Source of the DNA: Mycobacterium pseudokansasii
GTDB lineage: Bacteria; Actinomycetota; Actinomycetes; Mycobacteriales; Mycobacteriaceae
Reading direction: 5' to 3'
Length of the DNA stretch: 64,000 nucleotides
Assembly: GCF_900566075.1 (NCBI RefSeq)
Contig: NZ_UPHU01000001.1
Coordinates: 4,340,325-4,404,324 of the forward strand
Made by a program: the position numbers and the translations under genes. A model generated the notes under the pieces. It made no database searches. It saw only the letters and a program-made list of their open reading frames with translations, and was not told the DNA's origin. This document shows, one piece after another, positions 37,532 through 45,692 of the stretch (the first letter of the stretch is position 1; the number at the start of each line of letters is the position of its first letter).

Positions 37532-39172
37532 CTTCGGTCACTTTTCCGGTTTGGGGTTGGCGCGACGCTTGGACCTGCTGTTTTGTGGTCGTTGGGGCCG
37601 GAATGTGTGCACTAACGGATGGGTTCGTAGGGTGCCGGAGTGGCCTATATGCGGACGGTGAGGACCAAGTCGGGGGCGACAGCGGTGCAGATTGTGTGGT
37701 CGTCGCGGCGCGGTGCACGCTCGATCGAGCATGTGGGTTCGGCTCATGACGCGGTGGAATTGCAAGCACTCAAGACGGCGGCCGTACGGCGGCTTACTGG
37801 AGGTCAGCAGACCCTCGACCTTGATGTCGGTGACACCGAAATATCCGGTGCCTCTTTGGAAATCGTCTCTTCGCGGATGGCGTTTTTGTGGGACAGCTTG
37901 TGCGCTGCGTATGTCCGGCTTGGCTTCGATCGGGCCGCTGGAGCCGATGAGGTGTTCCGGGATCTGGTGCTGGCCCGGATCATCGAGCCGACCAGTAAGG
38001 CCGACTCGCTGCGGGTACTGGCCGAGACCGGTATCGCCACGGTGTCCTACCGCACCCTGACCCGGCACCTGCCGCGGTTCGCCACAGCGGCTTTCGGCCG
38101 GGCGTTGTCCAAGGCGTGCGCGGTTCAGGCGGCGTTGGGGCCGGCGTCGTTGGTGCTCTACGACGTCTCGACGCTGTACTTCGAGACCGATAAGGCCGAC
38201 GGATTCCGCGAGCCCGGATTCTCCAAAGAACGTCGGCTCGAACCGCAGATCACCATCGGCCTGCTCACCGATGCGACTGGATTTCCATTGGCAGTACACG
38301 CATTTGAAGGCGACAAGGGTGAAACCAAGACGATGCTGCCCGTCATCAACGCCTTCAAGAAGGCCCACCAACTCACCGATGTCACAGTGGTCGCTGATGC
38401 CGGCATGATCTCCGAGGACAACCAGAAAGCGATCTACGCCGCCGGGCTGACCTTCATCCTCGGCTCCAGGATCCCGTTCCTGCCCGGCGTCATACGCGAA
38501 TGGCGCGACAAGCATCCCGGCGAGGACATCCCTGACGGGCACATCTTCACCCAGGCCTGGCCGGCCAGCAGCAAGGAGAAGGCCCGCGGGATCCCCGACC
38601 GGGTCATCTTCTACCAGTACCGTGCTGACCGGGCCCGGCGCACCCTGCGTGGTATCGATGAGCAGGTAGCCAAAGCCCAGGCCGCCGTCGACGGGAAGGC
38701 CCCCCTCAAACGCAACCGGTTCATCACCGTGACCGGCGAGAACCGGTCGGTGAACCGGGAGTTAGAAGCCAAAGCCCGCGAGTTGGCCGGGATCAAGGGC
38801 TACACCACCAACCTGACCGGCCAGACCGCAGACTTCGTCATCGATGCGTATCACCAGTTGTGGCGGATCGAGAAGGCGTTCCGGATGTCCAAGCACGACC
38901 TGGCCGCCCGCCCGATCTACCACCACAAACGCGAGTCCATCGAGGCCCACCTAAACATCGTGTTCGCCGCGCTCGCAGTCAGCCACTGGATCGAACACCA
39001 AACCGGTTGGAGTATCCGGCAATTCGTGCGCACCACACGCCGATACCGCACCGTGGACATCCGAGCCGGCCAACACACCCTCACCGCCGCCGATCCACTG
39101 CCCGCCGACCTACGCGACGCCCTCGCCCAAATCAGCGGAGCCGACCTACGCACTAAATGACCGAAGTCAGGT
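37526..39172 (+). mobile_element. IS1634/IS1549-type insertion sequence
   Basis: A 1.65-kb element with perfect 15-bp terminal inverted repeats ACCTGACTTCGGTCA (37526-37540 and, reversed, 39158-39172) around a single intact transposase. No target duplication is recognisable in the flanks, and the right flank is an ISAs1 remnant rather than the rest of the effector gene, so a deletion or recombination followed insertion. Confidence 0.92.
37640..39160 (+). CDS. IS1634-family (IS4-like) DDE transposase
   Basis: A 506-residue transposase: LYDVSTLYFETDKADGFREPGFSKERRLEPQI (first Asp), VTVVADAGMISEDNQ (second Asp) and FVIDAYHQLWRIEKAFRMSKHDLAARPIYHH (YREK-like signature with the catalytic Glu), plus a C-terminal HLNIVFAALAVSHWIE helix. 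GTG start at 37640. The frame is intact and ends 12 bp inside the right inverted repeat boundary. Confidence 0.95.
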   Translation: MAYMRTVRTKSGATAVQIVWSSRRGARSIEHVGSAHDAVELQALKTAAVRRLTGGQQTLDLDVGDTEISGASLEIVSSRMAFLWDSLCAAYVRLGFDRAAGADEVFRDLVLARIIEPTSKADSLRVLAETGIATVSYRTLTRHLPRFATAAFGRALSKACAVQAALGPASLVLYDVSTLYFETDKADGFREPGFSKERRLEPQITIGLLTDATGFPLAVHAFEGDKGETKTMLPVINAFKKAHQLTDVTVVADAGMISEDNQKAIYAAGLTFILGSRIPFLPGVIREWRDKHPGEDIPDGHIFTQAWPASSKEKARGIPDRVIFYQYRADRARRTLRGIDEQVAKAQAAVDGKAPLKRNRFITVTGENRSVNRELEAKARELAGIKGYTTNLTGQTADFVIDAYHQLWRIEKAFRMSKHDLAARPIYHHKRESIEAHLNIVFAALAVSHWIEHQTGWSIRQFVRTTRRYRTVDIRAGQHTLTAADPLPADLRDALAQISGADLRTK

Positions 39173-39237
39173 TTCATACCCACACGTCCTCACCGTCAAC
39201 GCCGCCATCATGCTCATCCTGAGCGCCGGTCAACATC

Positions 39238-39475
39238 CGACAACAGCGTGCACTGGGTGCGCGATGCGACCTTCGACGAGGACCGTCACACCGCGCACAC
39301 CGGCAGCGGCGCGCAGGTCCTGGCGACGCTCCGTAACACCGCGATAAACCTGCACCGCCTCAACGGCGCCGACAACATCGCCGAAGCCTGCCGCGTCACC
39401 GCCCTCAGCGCCAGTCGCCCGCCTCGACCTCCTCAACCCCCAATTCCCCAGCTCACGAGCCTGCTAATCAACAAC
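39238..39475 (+). pseudogene. ISAs1-family transposase remnant (C-terminal end)
   Basis: One frame carries DNSVHWVRDATFDEDRHTAHTG, then GAQVLATLRNTAINLHRLNG and ADNIAEACRVTALSA: the C-terminal block of ISAs1/H-repeat transposases, including HWVRD and the D-x-D-R signature. Upstream parts are shifted into another frame or missing. It abuts the right end of the IS1634-type element. Non-functional. Confidence 0.75.
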
Positions 39476-39493
39476 GCCGGAGCCCTGCCCGGC

Positions 39494-39591
39494 CGCCGCC
39501 CCGCAAAACTCCGGCCGATACACCGACCAAGCCCACGAGCGACCACATCTCACCTGGCGCGTGAGGATTTTCTTTACTGGTATCAAGCAGG
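39494..39591 (+). repeat. direct repeat copy R2
   Basis: Partner of R1 (35206-35302), with 29 of 33 matches in the last segment (39559-39591). In R2 the segment is followed by the degenerate copy of the immunity-like gene. Confidence 0.6.
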
Positions 39592-39619
39592 CAGCTTGAT
39601 CGGAGAATCGGCGGCGAGG

Positions 39620-39720
39620 TGACTCCAACGCCGTATACCAATACTGCGCCGATTCAAGCGCTCCTTCTTCACCCGCGACGGCTTTGAAGTCGAATCCCGG
39701 CCACAACACTCCGCAGAAGC
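39620..39720 (-). pseudogene. partial copy of the neighbouring immunity-like gene
   Basis: The minus frame contains GVLWPGFDFKAVAGEEGALESA, nearly the same as SVLWPGFDFNAIAGDEGVLESA in the intact gene at 39721-40284, and the DNA blocks 39648-39709 and 39965-40028 align at about a 317-bp offset. The copy has lost its start and its end. It indicates a former tandem array. Confidence 0.7.
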
Positions 39721-40284
39721 TCACTCCCAGTAGATTGAAGAAGACAAGAATAGGCCCCAGATGAATCGTGCACCGTAATGTTCTCCATTCCAAAAAAAGT
39801 CGTACTCCTCGTATGCGGGCAAGAACTCATCGAATAGAGGCCACTTGCCGCGAAGAGTCATGGGGTCAAACCGCTCTGCGAATTCGGCGATGTCCACGCT
39901 CCAAGTTGGCAGCTCGGTAGGGGAATCAACGCGAGGCGAATTGCGCCTCGCGTGCCGGTAACCCGCCGATTCAAGCACTCCTTCGTCGCCGGCTATAGCA
40001 TTGAAGTCGAATCCAGGCCACAATACACTGTTGTATTTCAATCCTGCAGAGTCCTGTTCAGTAACGCCTAACAGCTTTTTCATGTTCTCATACCGGGAAT
40101 CTTCGTCGCTAAGCGCTCTTGCTATTCGCTCATGTATGCGTTCCGCATCTTCCAAGGAGAGCCCGTGCTCGGCCAGCTTGGCTTCGAGTTGAGCTTCCTT
40201 GTTCGCCATTGACATTCTTAGCCTCATCGTCATGAGCAGGTAGACCTCAAAGTCAATGATCATTGCATATGCGGATACGTTCAT
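39721..40284 (-). CDS. probable immunity protein for the adjacent effector
   Basis: A 187-residue soluble protein of unknown family, acidic and aromatic-rich at its C-terminus (YEEYDFFWNGEHYGARFIWG), with a central helical part (LAEHGLSLEDAERIHERIARAL). Start ATG at 40284 is chosen for its GGGTGGAGAG site; an ATG at 40299 would overlap the effector stop by ATGA. Its place immediately 3' of a type VII effector-like gene, small size, lower GC than its neighbours and a tandem partial copy are the usual marks of an immunity gene. No homology-based proof. Confidence 0.6.
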   Translation of the reverse strand: MNVSAYAMIIDFEVYLLMTMRLRMSMANKEAQLEAKLAEHGLSLEDAERIHERIARALSDEDSRYENMKKLLGVTEQDSAGLKYNSVLWPGFDFNAIAGDEGVLESAGYRHARRNSPRVDSPTELPTWSVDIAEFAERFDPMTLRGKWPLFDEFLPAYEEYDFFWNGEHYGARFIWGLFLSSSIYWE

Positions 40285-40295
40285 CTCTCCACCCT

Positions 40296-42384
40296 TCATC
40301 GGCCAATGTACGGCAAGAATTTGTGAAGGTCGCCCACAAAAACCGTCACCGAGCCGTCAGGATGTACCACCATTGCCCTCCCATACGTTAAGTCCGCGGG
40401 CAGCACCACTTTTGTTCCGTCAGGCACGTTAACAATTCCCCCAGTTTCACCAAAAGCGGCCTTAGCGGCGATGTCTGTTGCTTCGACAGCCTCTTCCTGA
40501 CTAACGTGCAGTCCCGTAATCCTGTCCGCTAAAGTATCTAGCCTGGTTCCTCTCGGGAGAGTCGAGATTTCCCTACCGATTTCTGTGGCCTGGTCGGCGA
40601 TACTTGGGCTTGAAGGCGTGCCCGGTTGTGGTTGGGCGCCGGGTGTACGTGGTTGTTGTGGTGCGGGTTGTGTCCAGTATGGGATGTCGGCGCGTTTGGC
40701 GTCGTTGGCGGGTGTGAGTATTGTGCGTTGGCCGCATCTAATTGGCGCTCGAGCTGGGCCTTCAAGCTGTTGTAATACCAGGCTTCTTGGTTATAAGCCT
40801 GAACCGCGTTCCAATCGGAAGGGTTGGGCGGATTTCCATTGTGGTGGTCGATGTCGTTGATTAACTGGTTGTAGGCCTCCCGTGTCGCTTGCAGCGATGG
40901 CGGTGGCGGTGGGCTGGCCCAGGGCGGAATGGGGGGCTGCCCCAGCGGCGGTGTGCCCGGCGGCGGAGACGGTGGCGGCGGAATCGGTGGTTGCGGCGCC
41001 AGCGGCGGCAGCATTGGTGGCGCTTGGGGTGCTTGGCCCGCTCCTTGGTCCAGCATCTGGGCGCCGGGGCTCCCGGAGCCGTTAGGACCGTCGCTACCGG
41101 TGGGGGGACCGGGTGCGTCGCCAGGTGGTGTAGCCGGTTGGGCGGCCGGTGGTGGGGGTGCCGGAGGTTGGGGTGGGGGTGGGGAGTTGAGGGTGTGGGC
41201 GGTCTCGCCGGGGTCGAGCGGGGGCGCTGGTGACGGCGCGCCGCTGGGTTGGGATGGCTGTGGGTGGACGTAGGCCAGCGGCTGCACCGTCGAGCGGGGC
41301 GCGGTGGTGACCGGACTGTGCAGCGTAGCGGTGGTGAGCATGCCAGCGGGTGCGCCGCTGCCGGGTCGCTGCGCGGCCGGTGGGCTGAACCCGTCACCGG
41401 TAGGCCGGATGTAGCTGGTTGTTCCCGCACCCGGATAACCGCTGATCACACCAGCGGTTCTTGGACCCGATCCGGCTGGCGGGGAGAGGGTGTCAGCGCG
41501 GCTCTGCAGCGCCTCGCTGAGCTGCGCTGAACCCGGCCCCTCGATGGCTGGGGCGGCGATTCCTTCGGCGGGTGCGACTTGGGCGAACATCCCCATCGGA
41601 GGCTGCGGCGCCCGGGCTAGCGTCGAAGCCCCGGCGGGCGTGGCCGCCGCCGAGGCACCACTTGGGGACGCCGACGCTGAGACCGAGCCGGCCAACGGCG
41701 CCGGCGGCGCACCTCCCATCCCGGCACCGACGGTTGGCGGGGCGATGACCGCGCGGGCGCCTTGCTCGCCGGCCTGCAGGGTTGCTTCGGCCGCGCTGAT
41801 CGCCCCGGTGTCGGCCAACCCCACCACCGCGGCAGCCGGCGATCCCCCCGCCGCCGCCGGCGGAAACGGCACCATGACCGCCGCCGCGGCCGCGCGCAAC
41901 GCCGCCCCGTAGGTCGCGCCCTAGGCCGCCCCCGCGGCCGCATCTGCCCGTCATACTGCAGATTCAACGCCACGATCTGCGGGGTCAACGCCCCCCACAC
42001 CAACGGGTTGAGCTGCCGGGCGGTGGCCTCATCGCATCGATTGGCCACCGCCTCCTGCGCGGTGACCATCGAGGCCACCGCACTCTGATGCGCACCGGCC
42101 GCCGCCGCGACATGGGATGCCTTCTCCAGCAGCGCCGCCGCCAGCAACTCATGCTGGGTATCCAGCGCACCCTGGCTGACCGCCGACGCCGCCGCACCCA
42201 CCCCACGCCAACCGCCGCCGTACGTGGCGGCCCCACTGGCCGCCGAGGCCGCTACCACCGCCTGCAAGTTCGCCGCCTGCGCGCTCAGCGTTTCGGCATA
42301 CGCCAACGTCGATGCCGGACCAGACCCCGACGCCAACGCCGTGTAGTTGGCCTCCGGCGGAAACGCCGGCCACGGATGCGACAC
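40296..42384 (-). pseudogene. PPE-like type VII effector gene with two frameshifts and a stop
   Basis: GTG at 42384 begins VSHPWPAFPPEANYTALAS, a PPE-like helical domain of about 145 residues (GGGWRGVGAAASAVSQGALDTQHELL, LNPLVWGALTPQIVALNLQYDGQM). Near 41950 the frame shifts, with a TAG in the restored frame at about 41922, then GATYGAALRAAAAAVMVPFPP continues into a Pro/Ala-rich linker and a helical block (YNQEAWYYNSLKAQLERQLDAANAQ). A second shift near 40720 leads to PANDAKRADIPYWTQ and the C-terminal tail PSSPSIADQATEIGRE ... GETGGIVNVPDGTKVVLPAD ... DLHKFLPYIGR, ending at 40296. The tail pairs with that of the 35693 gene. Confidence 0.75.
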
Positions 42385-42400
42385 CCCAAACCCCGAACCG

Positions 42401-42703
42401 CTACAGCGTCATCGCCGCCGCGCGCAACGCCTCACTAGCCACCGTCATCCCGGCCGCCCCCGACTGCGCATCAGAAAACACCCCCCGCGCCGCCGCATGC
42501 TCACCAGCGGCGCTCACATACGCCGCCCCCACCCCAGCCAGCACCCCAGCGAACGCCGCCGAATCAGCAACCTCACCCATCGGCACCACCCCCACCAACG
42601 CCGCCGCACAACCGGCCACACCAGCACCATGCTGCGCCGCCAACCCCGCCTGGCTGACCGCCGACGCTCCCACCACAGCCGGCTCCACCGCAAACACCAC
42701 CAC
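42401..42703 (-). CDS. PE-like helical partner of the PPE-like effector
   Basis: A 100-residue, alanine-rich helical protein (VVFAVEPAVVGASAVSQAGL ... GVGAAYVSAAGEHAAARGVF) from GTG 42703, ending 16 bp before the PPE-like start. Size, position and composition fit the small PE/EspC-like partner with which PPE-like substrates are co-secreted. It is intact although its partner is broken. No YxxxD/E motif is obvious at the end, so the assignment rests mainly on context. Confidence 0.6.
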   Translation of the reverse strand: MVVFAVEPAVVGASAVSQAGLAAQHGAGVAGCAAALVGVVPMGEVADSAAFAGVLAGVGAAYVSAAGEHAAARGVFSDAQSGAAGMTVASEALRAAAMTL

Positions 42704-42841
42704 TCAGACCCCCGACTTATTGCCCGCAGACCAACGTCGGCCAAGCCTAAACCGCACCCGCCAACCCCGCACGACACAAACCCCGCACCAGCCAGCCCGC
42801 AGGCCGCACAAACCGCCACGCCAGGCTCGCAAGCCCAACCA

Positions 42842-43237
42842 CAGGGCGGGCTCACGCATGCGTCAAATCTCAAGTGCTACTGCCGAACTCACCATTTGGT
42901 CAAGACTTTTTGGGGCTGGCGCGAACAGCAGTTGCCCGACGGAACGTTGATCTTGACCTCCCCGGCCGAGCGCACCCATGTCACCACCCCCGGCAGCGCC
43001 CTGCTATTCCCAAGTTTGTGCGCACCCACCGGCGAGCTTCCCGAGCACACCACACCACCACCGAACCACTGCACCGACAAAACCACCATGATGCCCATAC
43101 GCGGCCGCACCCGCGCCCAAGAGCGAGCCCAGCGCATCGCCGGCGAACGCCGACGCAACCGCAACTCCCGCACCACCTCACCCGACCATCCCACCCAAAA
43201 CGGCCCCGCGCCACCAGATGAGCCTCCCCCGTTCTGA
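42842..43237 (+). pseudogene. 13E12-repeat (DUF222/HNH) protein remnant, C-terminal part
   Basis: The frame reads GGLTHASNLKCYCRTHHLVKTFWGW and then EQQLPDGTLILTSPAERTHVTTPGSALLFPSL: the HNH nuclease tail (C-x-C-x2-HH) of the mycobacterial 13E12 family, followed by the usual basic C-terminus RTRAQERAQRIAGERRRNR. The DUF222 N-terminal two thirds are absent; upstream sequence in the same frame is the shadow of the PE-like genes. 13E12 copies are common recombination junctions. Confidence 0.75.
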
Positions 43238-43317
43238 GCTTCGCGGGAATCACCGCAAACCCGGTAACCTCATTCTCGAAGCGCCCTGTCTTGTGGCGCC
43301 GGAAGAGGAGAACGCCC

Positions 43318-44319
43318 GTGGCCGAAGTAACGCGCGCCGATCGCTTCATCAAGACGGCGGTCGAAATTCTGGGCGAGACCGGGCGTACCGACTTCACCGT
43401 GCAGGAAGTCGTCGCGCGCTCCAAGACCTCGTTGCGGGCGTTTTACCAGCATTTCGGCAGCAAGGACGAACTACTGCTGGCCCTGTTCGACAGGACCATG
43501 GCGCAGACGGCACAGCTGTGGCGCACCGAAACCGCCGGGCTCGACAGCACCGCGGCCCTGAAGCTGGTCATCGACCGCATCAGCGCGCGACCGGAGTCCA
43601 ATACCCAGGACAGCCTCAACCGGGCGCTGAGCCTCTACAACCAGTACCTGGCCGAGAACCGGCCCCGTGAATACGCGCGGGTGCTATCGCCCCTGCATCG
43701 ACTGCTGCGCGATATCGTCGGGCAAGGCATCACCGAGGGAGTGTTCAACCCCGGTCTCGACGTCGGGGCCGCGGCTGCCATCATCATGCACACGGTGCTG
43801 GGTGCGCTCCGATTGCATTGGCTGGGAACCGAATTGAACGGAACGCCCATCGACGCCGGCCAACTGTACGAGTTCTGCAGCCGCGCCCTGGGCATTCGGG
43901 ATGTCGACGATCAGCCGGTGTCCTCACTGGCCGAACTGTTCGCCCAGATTGGGATGCGCCCAGCCACCGCCCACGACGACGCCTTCGCGATGACGATGCC
44001 GGTCAGTCCGCAGGTGGTCAACACCTCCGGAGCGCTGCAGGGTGGCTTGATCGCCACGCTCGCCGACGTGGCCGGCGGACAGCTGGGCTTGGAGTATCTG
44101 CCGCCGGGGACCGCCATGACGACAGCCGACCTCTTCATCCGCTACCTGCGCCCCATAAGGCAGGGCTCCGCCCTCGCGGTACCGCAGGTGCTGCGGGCCG
44201 GCCGGCGATCCCTGGTCATGCAGATCGACATCTTCGGGGACAGCGATAGCGAACTCGCGGCAACGGCAACGGTGAATTTCGCCGTCATCGACCGCAAAGA
44301 CAGCCACGACAGCGGTTAG
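43318..44319 (+). CDS. TetR regulator fused to a PaaI-like hot-dog thioesterase domain
   Basis: A 333-residue two-domain protein. Residues 1-190 are a TetR repressor (TRADRFIKTAVEILGETGRTDFTVQEVVARSKTSLRAFYQHFGSKDELLLALF, then the helical effector domain to LYEFCSRALG). Residues 195-330 are a PaaI/4HBT hot-dog domain (MTMPVSPQVVNTSGALQGGLIATLADVAGGQLGLEYLP, TADLFIRYLRPIRQGSALAVPQVLRAGRR) in which the usual HGG is QGG. Fusion suggests direct sensing or hydrolysis of an acyl-CoA by the regulator. GTG at 43318 with a GGAG site is preferred to a longer start. The amidohydrolase gene 71 bp downstream is a likely target. Confidence 0.88.
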   Translation: MAEVTRADRFIKTAVEILGETGRTDFTVQEVVARSKTSLRAFYQHFGSKDELLLALFDRTMAQTAQLWRTETAGLDSTAALKLVIDRISARPESNTQDSLNRALSLYNQYLAENRPREYARVLSPLHRLLRDIVGQGITEGVFNPGLDVGAAAAIIMHTVLGALRLHWLGTELNGTPIDAGQLYEFCSRALGIRDVDDQPVSSLAELFAQIGMRPATAHDDAFAMTMPVSPQVVNTSGALQGGLIATLADVAGGQLGLEYLPPGTAMTTADLFIRYLRPIRQGSALAVPQVLRAGRRSLVMQIDIFGDSDSELAATATVNFAVIDRKDSHDSG

Positions 44320-44390
44320 CGGAACCCTCGCGCGAGGTGGTAACGTCATTACCAGATGCTGAGAATCGAGACTTCTACAAGGAGATCGCC

Positions 44391-45596
44391 ATGCCGTCTC
44401 GCGAGCTTCCCTTTCCGGTGTTCGACGCCGACAACCACATGTACGAGCCGCAGGAGGCGTTGACCAAGTTCCTGCCCGACAAGCGCAAGCACGTGATCGA
44501 CTACGTGCAGATCCGCGGGCGCACCAAGATCGTGGTGCGCGGCCATATCAGCGAATACATCCCCAACCCGACGTTCGAAGTGGTGGCCCGCCCGGGCGCC
44601 CAGGAGGAGTACTTCCGGCACGGCAGCGGAGGCAAGAGCTACCGCGAAGTGATGGGTGAGCCGATGAAGGCGATCCCGGCCTTCCGGGAGCCGGGCCCCC
44701 GGCTGGAAGTCATGGATGAGCTGGGCATCGACTACGCCCTGATGTTCCCCACCCTGGCCAGCCTGGTCGAGGAGCGAATGAAGGACGACCCGGAGACGAC
44801 CCACGACGTCATCCACGCGCTCAACCAATGGATGTACGAGACCTGGTCGTTCAACTACCGGGACCGCATCTTCGCCACCCCGGTGATCACCCTGCCCATC
44901 GTGGATCGGGCGCTTCAAGAGCTCGAGTGGTGCCTGGAGCGTGGCGCTCGCACGGTGCTGGTCCGACCGGCCCCGGTACCCGGCTACCGCGGCAGCCGCT
45001 CCTTCGGTTTCGAGGAGTTCGACCCCTTCTGGCAAGCCTGCATCCGCGCCGGGATCCCGGTTTCGATGCACGCATCGGACAGCGGCTATTCGGAATTCAT
45101 GAACGTGTGGGAACCCGGCGACGAGTTCCTGCCGTTCAAGCCGACCGCCTTCCGGAGCCTGGCGATGGGACACCGGCCGATCGAGGATGCCATGGGTGCG
45201 CTGGTCTGCCATGGCGCGCTATCCCGCAATCCGGAGTTGCGAATCCTGTCCATTGAAAACGGCGCAGACTGGGTACCGCACCTGTTCAAGGGGCTCAAGG
45301 GCGTCTACAAGAAGATGCCGAACGCGTTCAGCGAAGACCCGATCGAGGCGTTCAAGCGCTGCGTCTACGTCAGCCCGTTCTGGGAGGATCGGTTCTCCGA
45401 AATCGTGAAGATGGTGGGCACCGACCGGGTGGTCTTCGGTTCCGACTGGCCGCACCCGGAAGGCCTGAAGGACCCGATTTCGTTCGTCGACGAACTTGCC
45501 GGTTTCGACCAGGAAGATGTCGCAAAGATCATGGGCGGCAACATGATGGAAGTGATGAAGGTCGAAGCGCCGGCAACCAAACCGGTCAGCGCCTAA
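44391..45596 (+). CDS. amidohydrolase-2 family metal hydrolase/decarboxylase
   Basis: A 401-residue TIM-barrel protein related to 2-amino-3-carboxymuconate-semialdehyde decarboxylase. The metal-binding start VFDADNHMYEP (D-x-D-x-H), the central His region (SMHASDSGY, ALVCHGAL), and the closing Asp in VVFGSDWPHPEGL are all kept, so it should be catalytically competent. Family members split C-C or C-N bonds of ring-derived acids. ATG at 44391 has an ideal AAGGAG site. It follows the TetR-thioesterase fusion in the same direction and ends in a strong hairpin. Confidence 0.9.
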   Translation: MPSRELPFPVFDADNHMYEPQEALTKFLPDKRKHVIDYVQIRGRTKIVVRGHISEYIPNPTFEVVARPGAQEEYFRHGSGGKSYREVMGEPMKAIPAFREPGPRLEVMDELGIDYALMFPTLASLVEERMKDDPETTHDVIHALNQWMYETWSFNYRDRIFATPVITLPIVDRALQELEWCLERGARTVLVRPAPVPGYRGSRSFGFEEFDPFWQACIRAGIPVSMHASDSGYSEFMNVWEPGDEFLPFKPTAFRSLAMGHRPIEDAMGALVCHGALSRNPELRILSIENGADWVPHLFKGLKGVYKKMPNAFSEDPIEAFKRCVYVSPFWEDRFSEIVKMVGTDRVVFGSDWPHPEGLKDPISFVDELAGFDQEDVAKIMGGNMMEVMKVEAPATKPVSA

Positions 45597-45626
45597 TCGC
45601 CCGAGCAGCCCGCCGGAGTAGCCGGA

Positions 45627-45655
45627 GTAGCCCGGTGGTTCGCGCACCGGGCTAC
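45627..45655. terminator. bidirectional hairpin terminator
   Basis: Stem GTAGCCCGGTG / CACCGGGCTAC (11 bp, plus an A-T pair) with loop GTTCGCG, between the convergent amidohydrolase (ends 45596) and hemerythrin (ends 45693) genes. There is no long T run, as usual in mycobacteria. Confidence 0.75.
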
Positions 45656-45692
45656 TTCTGGTTCGGGTTACCTCGGCGAATCGGCCGCCGAG

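Noticed and set aside
37521..39180. Target-site duplication for the IS1634-type element
   Set aside because: Flanks ...GAAACTATC and TTCATACCC... share no direct repeat of the expected size.
40585..41912. Gly/Trp-rich plus-strand frames opposite the PPE-like effector
   Set aside because: Shadows of the Pro/Ala linker on the other strand.
42347..42841. N-terminal part of a 296-codon plus frame fused to the 13E12 tail
   Set aside because: The His/Arg-rich stretch is antisense to the PE-like and PPE-like genes; only the part from 42842 has 13E12 signatures.
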